The notes beneath the pieces were generated by a model that had not been told where the DNA came from, did no database searches, and saw only the letters and a list, made by a program, of their open reading frames with translations. Positions 26,201-33,149 of a stretch of DNA of 64,000 bases are shown piece after piece. The translations under genes and the position numbers were made by a program. Within the stretch, counting starts at the first letter, position 1. Each line of letters opens with the position of its first letter. Origin of the DNA: Planctomycetota bacterium (lineage in GTDB: Bacteria > Planctomycetota > Uabimicrobiia > Uabimicrobiales > Uabimicrobiaceae); contig JAJDCR010000165.1 in assembly GCA_029260735.1 (NCBI GenBank), positions 33,527 through 97,526 on the forward strand, written 5' to 3'.

Positions 26201-27858
26201 TTTTGAACAGTTTCGTTTCCAACAACAGAAGTACCGGTCTTAACGAACGTATTCATGGCATTGGATTTATGTGTAGAACCCAGAGAAGATTTTTCTATGT
26301 CTTGGTCAACAATTGTTTTTAGATCTCCCTGATCTTGAGAAGATTCTTTTACAGGAACAATTTGCTGAAACTTTGTGTCTTTCGCAGAAAGAGGACGAGT
26401 TAAGTTTCTACGAGCATAGGCCAAGATAGCATCTTTTTGCTCTTGATGTTTTCCCAGCTCTCCCAAAACAGATTCAATTTGTCTTTCAAATTCCTGTAGA
26501 TAATGCAATATAAGAGCTTGCTCTATATCTATTTCAACTTCCAGTTCATCGGCTTCATCTAAATCTTTAAGAACCCAACATTCTCGGCGGAAAACTTTAT
26601 GAAGAGAATCCGTTACCTTATGTTGAAATTCCTTTGGAAATCGGATATTACGTTTTCTTACACGTTCTTTGTTTTCCAGATAAGGGCTCAGATTACTGGC
26701 TTCCTCTAGCAATTTCTTTATATTTTTAGGTAAAGGCTCTTGGGAGATAAATTTTTTCTCTAGAAAAATCTCCGCTTTTCCTTCTGGATTAACCTTGTCT
26801 TCGATTTTCTTAAGAATTTTCTCTGTATCTTTTTTAGATAGAGTTTCCACTTTTACATCTTGATAAACTTCATCATCTTCTTCATCATCGTCGTCATCAT
26901 CAAAATTCAAAATATTTTTTTCTTTTTCTTCGGCCTCAATTTCTATCACTTGGGGTCCAAAAAGATCGCCCATTTCATCCTCGTCATCGTCATCGTCATC
27001 ATAAATTTCGAGAGTAAGTTCTTCTATATCTGAGGGAGGTTTATGGAGAGATTTTTGAATTTCATCAATATTGGCAAGCACTTCTTCGTAGCTGTGAAAT
27101 CTTTCTTGGGGATTTTTTGCCAACATTTTGTAGAGCAACAACTCTATTCCCGAAGGAAGATCGGGGCGAACTTCAAGGATATTAGGACAAGGTTCCTCCA
27201 GATGTTTTTGCATTATTTCTTTAACGCGCTTGGCTTCAAAAATTTCTTTTCCGGTTAACAAGAAAAAGTAGATGGCCCCCAGAGAATAGATATCACTACG
27301 AATATCGGATCTTTTTCCCTGGCATTGTTCTGGAGAAAGATATTGAGGAGTTGTCGGAGGTAGAGAAAAATCAACAATTTTAATGCAATTTTCTGTAGAC
27401 AAAATCAGGTTATTCGGCTTCAAATTACGATGAACTAGACCTAAACCAAGAGCTTCCTGGAGTCCTGCAATAATCTCCAAGAAAATACGTGTAGCCTCAG
27501 GGAAACCTACCTGCTCTATTTGCTTTTCTTGTAAAACATGTTGAGTAAGGTTTTTTCCCTCGATCATTTCCCGTAAAACAAAAAAAATATCATTATCTCC
27601 GACATCATAAATTTGAGCAATGTTATCGTGTCGTAAAGTTTTTGCTTTGGCAATAGAGGTAATAAAGCGGCTTAAAAATTTCGGGTTTTTGCTAGCCTTC
27701 CCCTCTAAAATTTTGAGAGCACATACCCCATATACTGGGTGAGCTATTCTGTAGATTGTCCCCAACCCACTATAACCGACCTTTTCATGAACTTGGGCAT
27801 CACGAATTACGCTATGTATTTTACTGATATCTTCTTCTGTTAGTATTCTCTTATCCAT
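23257..27858 (-). CDS. Double Ser/Thr kinase: N-terminal pseudokinase, repeats, C-terminal kinase, zinc ribbon
   Basis: 1533 residues. Residues about 25-280 form a protein-kinase fold with the ATP lysine (CALKIL) but with HRNLKPNN (143-150) in place of HRD and DFS in place of DFG, so it is probably catalytically dead. An acidic low-complexity middle holds tandem 23-residue repeats (DFDFASDQTVQNFDLPDGG) and several 'EATLIDE' units. Residues about 1050-1440 form a second kinase with GRGGMG, FVVKVGF, HRDIKPANILL (about 1193) and DFG (about 1215). Roughly 115 residues, mostly coiled coil, separate DFG from AAPEQ (about 1331), far more than usual. A four-Cys zinc ribbon (CPRC, CPHC) ends the protein. 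No membrane segment is seen, so it is probably cytoplasmic. Confidence 0.85.
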   Translation of the reverse strand: MDKRILTEEDISKIHSVIRDAQVHEKVGYSGLGTIYRIAHPVYGVCALKILEGKASKNPKFLSRFITSIAKAKTLRHDNIAQIYDVGDNDIFFVLREMIEGKNLTQHVLQEKQIEQVGFPEATRIFLEIIAGLQEALGLGLVHRNLKPNNLILSTENCIKIVDFSLPPTTPQYLSPEQCQGKRSDIRSDIYSLGAIYFFLLTGKEIFEAKRVKEIMQKHLEEPCPNILEVRPDLPSGIELLLYKMLAKNPQERFHSYEEVLANIDEIQKSLHKPPSDIEELTLEIYDDDDDDEDEMGDLFGPQVIEIEAEEKEKNILNFDDDDDDEEDDEVYQDVKVETLSKKDTEKILKKIEDKVNPEGKAEIFLEKKFISQEPLPKNIKKLLEEASNLSPYLENKERVRKRNIRFPKEFQHKVTDSLHKVFRRECWVLKDLDEADELEVEIDIEQALILHYLQEFERQIESVLGELGKHQEQKDAILAYARRNLTRPLSAKDTKFQQIVPVKESSQDQGDLKTIVDQDIEKSSLGSTHKSNAMNTFVKTGTSVVGNETVQNLELPASTDQASTASVRGDETVQNFELPPAIDQTVKDSDFDFASDQTVQNVDLSDGGIRNSDFDFASDQTVQNFDLPDGGVKDSDFDFASDQTVQNFDLPPEANSLGTANTMVDLDIPEEFEATARLSPEGVFIDAFGTGKNETTIIDEPFDLNLPSPGEESEATLIDEKITFDSRPSSDDENWDSEATLIDEDMSVSSLEGENFNLGATIPEVDISKEVGDALSSSWDTEATLVDEFSFSDPSQLHETIRNADLARVAQDFMKIRDKNTDTSWQSEATIPESEEVDEVIRLVEEENNASVPSWQSEATIQESEEVDEVIRIVEEESSSDAEATLIEESLDSSEKSTINSLEKSEVDWGSSATIVDPPSESTKLSSDTQTREKRVDREDIKNLFSSIQEQLRITVDFSNYHQSMAWLKFLQDYDLEKDKHYYLYEIFKKDHKRFRFNLEWLFDYQNYQENIAAIKAFFQGDYEINELGRGGMGLVLKLITKHDATILSLRPENQWARHYFVDYLTVRQGADGKEIIYSEVPAASTFVVKVGFKGFEDSLIMEAEILESFTLDDRPSPTIIGLMQHGRLMNPYGAADQDDSLGYYIMMEYASHGSLENLGRMFPEERLSPTVAFAMFYGLAKALVKLHKKGIIHRDIKPANILLDPHAVPKLSDFGLAITTRDFSKRLSKERKRLLRLLDDEFLQITREIEQVEKRYRELSEKKNQIILSGQNDGLPQVDKDLKRTEDQLDILREQEKKRADSVYERYRPMSAEENALKGKFAGSLFYAAPEQFKTDKVLTPKCDIYQLGAVMFTLLTGKLPVSGKSLSEIVKQVLSKEKERVIDSVKETPATKAMSDLIFDMMKPSVDERVDIEEVCHCLDQILLDYVEELTGETSYDSSDSQEDEIENFSEKIAFAQSMHLKCLKTLRTYIHQILPTKKREKIRFTCPRCNKMLHIYENMNGKKGTCPHCKHPIIVKLSIENDLDTKSLL
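25900..26110 (-). repeat. 69-bp tandem coding repeat
   Basis: The kinase gene contains at least three 69-bp units, with CACTGTCTG beginning at 25921, 25990 and 26059. They encode a 23-residue unit ending in Asp/Gly-rich sequence. Length variation between strains would be expected. Confidence 0.85.
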
Positions 27859-27907
27859 ACTGAATTCGGCTCTAAACTTACCGACCTCCTTACCCTTCCC
27901 CTATCGT

Positions 27908-28837
27908 TTAGGCACCTCTTACAGATACTTTTTGATTAGGATAAACTCCTAAGGAAATCAGTTGAGCAATCCCTTCCTTGGTATGCTCCTTGTCTTCCTT
28001 GTAAGTGACTCCCATCCACTTTTCTGATGACTTGAGAACAGCGACCGAAGCTTGCTTCTCTTTAAGTAAATGATCAATAACATCTGGGATGGGGTATTCC
28101 AACTGTTGATCTTGTCCTCTTTGTTCCTTTAAAAACTTCTCAAAACCGGTTTCTAAATAAGAAAATATAGAAGGAGTAAATCCCCAAAAGTTCATCGAAA
28201 CCTGAGTTCCTTTTGAAATAGGAAAATTTTCTTGGTTTTCTTGATAAACAATAGTATCGTCTTTACAAAGAATATTCTTGCGCTCAGTAATGTTCAAAAG
28301 GAGCCTATCTGGGCTGACTTGACAAACTCCTCGAGAGACAGAGCCATGCTTTGATAGAGTATTTTCCAGTAAAAAAGAAACCATCGCATAGGCGTGAGGA
28401 ATAGAAGGTTGCGATTCTTTTAAAAATTGAGCCATCAAGGAAAAAGAGCTTCTTCCATAAAAATCATCTGCATTAATTACGGCGAAAGGAGTTGATACTG
28501 ATGAGGCGGCAGCAAGAATAGCATGAGCTGTTCCCCAAGGTTTCTGCCTGTCTTTTGGCAAAAGAAAACCAGAAGGCAAAGAGTCTAATTTTTGATAAAC
28601 GTGTTCTATCAAAAGACGATCTTCCCATTTTCGAGTAATGGTCTCTCGAAAAGCTTTCTCCATTTCAGGGCGAATAACACAAACAATTTTATCAAAACCA
28701 GCTTCTAAGGCATCATGGAAAGAGTAATCCAAAAGAATTTCTCCATTGGGTCCAAGAGCATCTAGCTGCTTAAGTCCTCCATAGCGGCTTCCCATTCCAG
28801 CCGCCAAAACAACCAGAGTAAGCTTATTTTCCTCCAT
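27908..28837 (-). CDS. Sugar-phosphate nucleotidyltransferase-like protein
   Basis: 309 residues. The N-terminus LTLVVLAAGMGSRYGGLKQL is the nucleotide-binding signature of the NTP_transferase family (LAAGxGxRxG...K). AVINADDFYGR near 138-148 supplies the metal-binding Asp. Such enzymes couple NTP and sugar-1-phosphate, but the substrate cannot be inferred here. It lies 49 nt upstream of the large kinase gene, in the same direction, and may be co-transcribed with it. Confidence 0.85.
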   Translation of the reverse strand: MEENKLTLVVLAAGMGSRYGGLKQLDALGPNGEILLDYSFHDALEAGFDKIVCVIRPEMEKAFRETITRKWEDRLLIEHVYQKLDSLPSGFLLPKDRQKPWGTAHAILAAASSVSTPFAVINADDFYGRSSFSLMAQFLKESQPSIPHAYAMVSFLLENTLSKHGSVSRGVCQVSPDRLLLNITERKNILCKDDTIVYQENQENFPISKGTQVSMNFWGFTPSIFSYLETGFEKFLKEQRGQDQQLEYPIPDVIDHLLKEKQASVAVLKSSEKWMGVTYKEDKEHTKEGIAQLISLGVYPNQKVSVRGA

Positions 28838-28960
28838 AAAGGTTCCTCAAAAGTAAAGAAAGAATATGTATTTTGCGGGATAAAGAAAAATATTTTCTTT
28901 ATCTTACCTTAAAATGTAAAGTATTTCAATTTATTTCATTGTCTAACAAAGAAAATAATC

Positions 28961-29713
28961 ATGGGTATAAATATTTTCTATACAGGCATAACAAAGCCAT
29001 CTTTTTCCAAAAATGAAAATGAGAAAGAACTCTTATTTTCTCATTTTCCCACTATCAAAGTTTATTTTCGACCAAAACTTGAAGACTTAGAAGCAAAACT
29101 TTCTCTTTGGAAAAATCCTGGAGTCGTATTTTTCTCTAAAAACGGCGTATTAGGAGCTCAAAACTGGTTCTCTTCCTCATGGTGGAAAGAGCGGGAAGAT
29201 GCCAAGGCTATTTGGACAATAGGAGAAGCTACTGCCCAAGTTTTTCAAGAAGTTTTTGCCTGCTCTAGTCAGGTACCAGAAATTTCCCATGCTAAAGGGC
29301 TAATCCAAGCTTTTCAAAATCGTCCTAAGCAACCATTCATTCTCTTTTCTGCCCTGCGCTCTCGCGTCGAATTTCCTCAATGGTTAAAGCAAAATGGTTG
29401 GAAATTCAAATCTATTCCTGTCTATGAAACCATTGTTTGGGAAAACCAAGAGTTGTCTCAAGCCTTTTCTAATACTTCTCAAGAGTATATTGTTTTTACT
29501 TCTCCTTCCACCGTAAAAGGATTTTTACTCACTTGCCAAAAAAAGGATTTCTCTCAAATAAAAGCATGTCTCTGTTCCATTGGACCAACAACCTCCCAAG
29601 AGATAGAGGCTCGTAAGGGGAAGGTTTTCTACCAAGCGAAAAAACCTAAATTAAATTTCTTTTTAGAAGAAATAATTTATCAGATTAAGCAAAGCAGGAA
29701 TTATGACTCTTGA
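28961..29713 (+). CDS. hemD: Uroporphyrinogen-III synthase
   Basis: 250 residues, normal for HemD, which closes hydroxymethylbilane to uroporphyrinogen III in tetrapyrrole synthesis. The family is poorly conserved. The supporting segments are 'VVFFSKNGVLGAQNWF', 'IWTIGEATAQVF', 'KGLIQAF', 'YIVFTSPSTVKGFLL' and 'LCSIGPTTSQEIEARKGKV', which give the two-domain pattern of the family in the right order. The gene overlaps the following modC-like gene by 11 nt. No other heme gene is adjacent. Confidence 0.87.
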   Translation: MGINIFYTGITKPSFSKNENEKELLFSHFPTIKVYFRPKLEDLEAKLSLWKNPGVVFFSKNGVLGAQNWFSSSWWKEREDAKAIWTIGEATAQVFQEVFACSSQVPEISHAKGLIQAFQNRPKQPFILFSALRSRVEFPQWLKQNGWKFKSIPVYETIVWENQELSQAFSNTSQEYIVFTSPSTVKGFLLTCQKKDFSQIKACLCSIGPTTSQEIEARKGKVFYQAKKPKLNFFLEEIIYQIKQSRNYDS

Positions 29714-30593
29714 AAATCTCTCTGTTAAAATAGCCAAAACGTTAAGAGCCAAAGGGGGAGCGATGGATCTCTCTTTAGATTTAAAAATACCATCCAAAGA
29801 GTTCGTCGCTATTTTTGGAAAATCGGGGGCAGGTAAAACTTCTCTTCTTCGTATGCTCGCAGGGCTTATGCCCCCTGATCACGGAACCATTCAGCTAGGA
29901 GATGAAGTTTGGTATGACAGCGAGCAAAAAATTAATCGACCCACTCAAGAAAGAGATATTGGTTTTGTTTTCCAAGACTATGCTCTTTTTCCTCATATGA
30001 GCGTCGAAAAAAATCTTCTTTTTGCTTTACCTCCCAAAGGAGATCCTGCTTGGGTCGAAGAACTCATAGAAACAATGTCTCTAAAAAAACTCTGCCCACG
30101 TAAGCCAGAAAATCTCTCGGGAGGGCAAAAGCAACGCGTCGCTTTAGCACGAGCCCTTGTTCGTAAGCCGCGAATTCTTCTTCTCGATGAACCTCTTTCT
30201 GCTTTAGACTTAGAAACACGGCTTATGCTCCAAGAGGAAATACTTCATATTCACCAAAAATTTGGTACCATTTCAATCTTAGTCAGCCATGATCTCCCAG
30301 AAATATTTAAACTGTGTAAGACCGTTTTTTTCCTACAAGAAGGAAAAGTTTCTAAAATGGGAACTCCGGCCGAAGTTTTTTTAGGCCGCCGTCTGAGTGC
30401 TAAATTTCAGTTTACCGGAGAGGTAGTGGATATTGAAAAAGAAGACTTTCTTGTCTTACTTACTATTTTGATAGGAAATAATGCGGTGAGAGTTGTTGCA
30501 ACAGAGGAAGAAACACAGGAATTTCGGATAGGAGAAAAAGTCATTGTCTCGACAAAAGGATTTAATCCCATTGTGCTGAAGGTGGAGAGTTGA
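29703..30593 (+). CDS. modC: Molybdate-type ABC transporter ATP-binding protein
   Basis: 296 residues. Walker A is FGKSGAGKTSLLR (about 38-50), the signature is LSGGQKQRVALARALV, Walker B is ILLLDEPLSALD, and the switch His is in VSHDLPE. 'RPTQERDIGFVFQDYALFPH' is typical of ModC. A C-terminal TOBE-like part (FQFTGEVVDIEKEDFLVLLT) is shorter than in classical ModC. The substrate could also be tungstate. Its permease and binding protein are not in the window. The start overlaps the hemD end, implying translational coupling. Confidence 0.85.
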   Translation: MTLENLSVKIAKTLRAKGGAMDLSLDLKIPSKEFVAIFGKSGAGKTSLLRMLAGLMPPDHGTIQLGDEVWYDSEQKINRPTQERDIGFVFQDYALFPHMSVEKNLLFALPPKGDPAWVEELIETMSLKKLCPRKPENLSGGQKQRVALARALVRKPRILLLDEPLSALDLETRLMLQEEILHIHQKFGTISILVSHDLPEIFKLCKTVFFLQEGKVSKMGTPAEVFLGRRLSAKFQFTGEVVDIEKEDFLVLLTILIGNNAVRVVATEEETQEFRIGEKVIVSTKGFNPIVLKVES

Positions 30594-30638
30594 GGAGGAT
30601 TAGGTTTTCTTGGAAATTAGGCTCTTACCAGGCGTAAC

Positions 30639-30681
30639 GGACAACCACGAGGGTCCTTGCGGACGGCCCTCGTAGTTGTCC
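30639..30681. repeat. Palindromic repeat (REP-like) after modC
   Basis: GGACAACCACGAGGG pairs with CCCTCGTAGTTGTCC around an inner TCC/GGA stem. GC-rich compared with its surroundings. It may act as a terminator for modC, but there is no T-run. Confidence 0.6.
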
Positions 30682-30747
30682 CTACATTACATCGTAGAAA
30701 CGAATTCAGGTAAATCCAATCGCCAAGAGGTTTCCCTCAAACAAAGT

Positions 30748-32073
30748 TTATTTTTTCTCGCTTTCCATTTCTTTAAATTTGTCAACAAACCCTTGGCGGC
30801 AGACCTTACAAATTTTTGCTCTTCTTTGATCATACTCTTTCATATTGTTAGGAGTAGAGCAAGAACACTTAGGATCTTGGCAAGATTCAATTTTATAAAT
30901 ACCGCTGAGGTGAGAAAAAACAACGACCGCTATTCTTTTTTGTAAACGATTTCTATTGGGCGCTTCGTTATTTTGTTGTCCGGCAAATCGGTAAGTTGAA
31001 ACTACGCTTGTCCGATCATAAGGGGAGGAAAGACCTGCTAAATAAGGGTAGCGCCCCGTGAACAAATCGCTGTTTGTAATCCCTACAAAACTGACTCCTT
31101 CACGCGAGTAAGGCTTAACTGCTTTTCCAAAAGAGCTTAGAACTTCTCTTACCTCCCACTGGCCTTGTTGTTTTCCTAGCTGCTTTATTGTGGCATCAAA
31201 TGCTTCCATTTGAGCCCGTCCTTCCGCGGAGCTTTTTAAAAGTCGTCGGTAAAAGCGGATTAGGTTTTTGTCAGAGCTCAAATCCTGTCCTTTTGCTGCC
31301 GGAACATTCTCGATACCACCTCGAAGCTCGGTCAAAAAAACAGTCAAAGCGTTGCGCTTAGGCCCAGGTTTGGAATAGGGAATTTCTTCGATATAAGTGG
31401 GAATCCGAAGAGCTTCTTGGATATTTTTTTTGAGACCTGTCAGAATACGACTATCGATCTTGTCAATAGCCACAAAAACAATTGCCGGCCCATCCCCTTT
31501 AATTTTTTCTGCAGACCTTTCGGGGGAAGAGCTTTCTTTTTCATTAACCGTAGATTCTTCTTTATCCCTGAGGAGCTTAAAGTAATGTTGAGCAAGAAGG
31601 TAGTACTCTTGCGCTTTAGGATGCCCTTGTTTTACTGCATTTTTTAAACATCTCTCGGCCCAATCAATTTCCTTCTCCTCTACTAACATAAGAGCTAAGG
31701 CAAACTGAAATTCTCCATCCTTAGGGTAATCATTGGCAAGGTACTTAGCAAAAGACTTTCCCGTAATCTGGCTATACTTAACCACCGGCTTTTGCCCCTT
31801 GTAATTTTCGAGCATAACTTTTGTTTTCGCCAAACGAGCCACTTTTCCTCGGTGGAGCTTTCCTCCCTTTGTTGCTAAGCTAACCTTTTTCCCATTCTTT
31901 TTATCTTTACTGAGTTGCTTATATAGTTTTTTGTGAATGAGAATTTTTTGCTCTTCGGTAATCCTCTTGTCTTGATGTTGCTTGATTAAGTCTTCGATAT
32001 TCTGAGCAGAAACACTGGTTTTCCAAAGTAAGCAAGAAAATAAAAGCACAAAAAACACACGATGAATGGACAT
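30748..32073 (-). CDS. Secreted protein of unknown function
   Basis: 441 residues from the ATG at 32073, which has AGGAGA at ideal spacing; the longer frame from 32109 lacks one. A signal peptide (VFFVLLFSCLLWKTSVSAQ) is followed by a helical N-terminal half. That half includes 'ATKGGKLHRGKVARLAKTKV', which reads like a small beta domain, and a TPR/Sel1-like part (AERCLKNAVKQGHPKAQEYY). The middle has 'DGPAIVFVAIDKIDSRILTG', which recalls the 'archaemetzincin-like' secreted peptidase pattern. However, no HExxH motif is present, so no activity is claimed. The C-terminus has paired cysteines (CSC, CKVC). Confidence 0.55.
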   Translation of the reverse strand: MSIHRVFFVLLFSCLLWKTSVSAQNIEDLIKQHQDKRITEEQKILIHKKLYKQLSKDKKNGKKVSLATKGGKLHRGKVARLAKTKVMLENYKGQKPVVKYSQITGKSFAKYLANDYPKDGEFQFALALMLVEEKEIDWAERCLKNAVKQGHPKAQEYYLLAQHYFKLLRDKEESTVNEKESSSPERSAEKIKGDGPAIVFVAIDKIDSRILTGLKKNIQEALRIPTYIEEIPYSKPGPKRNALTVFLTELRGGIENVPAAKGQDLSSDKNLIRFYRRLLKSSAEGRAQMEAFDATIKQLGKQQGQWEVREVLSSFGKAVKPYSREGVSFVGITNSDLFTGRYPYLAGLSSPYDRTSVVSTYRFAGQQNNEAPNRNRLQKRIAVVVFSHLSGIYKIESCQDPKCSCSTPNNMKEYDQRRAKICKVCRQGFVDKFKEMESEKK

Positions 32074-32253
32074 AGAAATCTCCTTTGCAAAAATGGGGAA
32101 AGAAGGCAAAAGATTGTCGCCTCTACAGGAGTTATGGGATATTTTTACTGCGATTACTAGAAAAATTTCACTTTATCATAGGTAGTCAAAACCTAAGATG
32201 CAAGAAAAAATCACAGAAAGGGATGAGGAATAGGGTTATCTAAGCGGAGAAAT

Positions 32254-32290
32254 AAAAAAAGAGATGGAAAATTCCATCTCTTTTTTTATT
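32254..32290 (-). terminator. Intrinsic terminator after rplC
   Basis: GAGATGGA pairs with TCCATCTC, flanked by an A-run and a T-run. It lies 30-65 nt beyond the rplC stop on the minus strand, so rplC is transcribed apart from the next gene. Confidence 0.88.
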
Positions 32291-32319
32291 TAAACAATAG
32301 CGGAAGGCTTTACTTGGCT

Positions 32320-32958
32320 TTATCTGTCAGTTAAAGATCTTTTCAAAAGCAAGAAACTACCATTGTGACCAGGGACAGCACCTCTTACAGAGATAAGACC
32401 GTTTTCTTCATCGATCTTTACAATGCGAACATTTCTTTGAGTGCACTGGCTGTTTCCCATTTGTCCTGCCATACGCATACCTTTAAATACACGTGCAGGG
32501 TGAGCAGATTGCCCAATAGAACCAGGACGACGCATTTGGCTGGATTGACCGTGAGAACCTTTTCCCCCAGAAAACCCATGTCGTTTAACTACCCCTTGGA
32601 AACCTTTTCCCTTAGTGGTACCAACGATATCTAAAAACTTAAAGTTACTCAGCGCTCCTACAGTGACTACTGTTCCAGGCTTAGCTTCGTTTTCATCTTT
32701 TCCATCCCAAGCGATTTCTTTTACAAATCTTTGGGGAGCACTTTCTGCTTTTTTGGCATGCCCAATCTCTGACTTAGTGGAGACTTTTTCTCTTTTATCT
32801 TCAAAGCCTAATTGAATAGCATTGTAGCCGTCTTTTTCCTCGGTCTTAGTCTGCAAAACTTTACAAGGCCCTGCTTGAATAACTGTTACCGGAATACAAC
32901 GATCGTCTACAAAAATTTGGGTCATCCCCACTTTTTTACCTAAAATTCCAGAAATCAT
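32320..32958 (-). CDS. rplC: 50S ribosomal protein L3
   Basis: 212 residues, normal length. The N-terminus GILGKKVGMTQIF and the segment 'GTTKGKGFQGVVKRHGFSGG' followed by 'GQSSQMRRPGSIGQSAHPAR' and 'KGMRMAGQMGN' are diagnostic of bacterial L3. In most bacteria rplC lies between rpsJ and rplD in the S10 operon. Here neither neighbour is present: the gene stands alone, with its own terminator and a divergent kinase gene upstream. An AAGGAAAAAG ribosome site precedes the ATG. Confidence 0.97.
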   Translation of the reverse strand: MISGILGKKVGMTQIFVDDRCIPVTVIQAGPCKVLQTKTEEKDGYNAIQLGFEDKREKVSTKSEIGHAKKAESAPQRFVKEIAWDGKDENEAKPGTVVTVGALSNFKFLDIVGTTKGKGFQGVVKRHGFSGGKGSHGQSSQMRRPGSIGQSAHPARVFKGMRMAGQMGNSQCTQRNVRIVKIDEENGLISVRGAVPGHNGSFLLLKRSLTDR

Positions 32959-33149
32959 GACTTTTTCCTTCTTTCTGAGTTATATTATTATATGAAGTAG
33001 GTCCTAATTTCTATATAGTAATGAAATTAATTCTACAGTAAGATTCTCCTAAGAATTTTTCTTCCAATATTTTTTAGGAGAGAAGGTCACTAATAAACTA
33101 CTATTTGCTAAAGAATGCAAGTGAAAAAGTTTTTTTCGGGAAATTTGCT

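Noticed and set aside
25070..26322. Long plus-strand frames opposite the kinase linker
   Set aside because: Ser-rich antisense shadows of the repeat region; the kinase frame is clearly the real one.
29703..29760. Molybdenum-cofactor riboswitch before modC
   Set aside because: The start overlaps hemD and there is no leader; no such structure is visible upstream of hemD.
30748..32073. Archaemetzincin-like metalloprotease
   Set aside because: A segment looked suggestive, but there is no HExxH zinc-binding motif.
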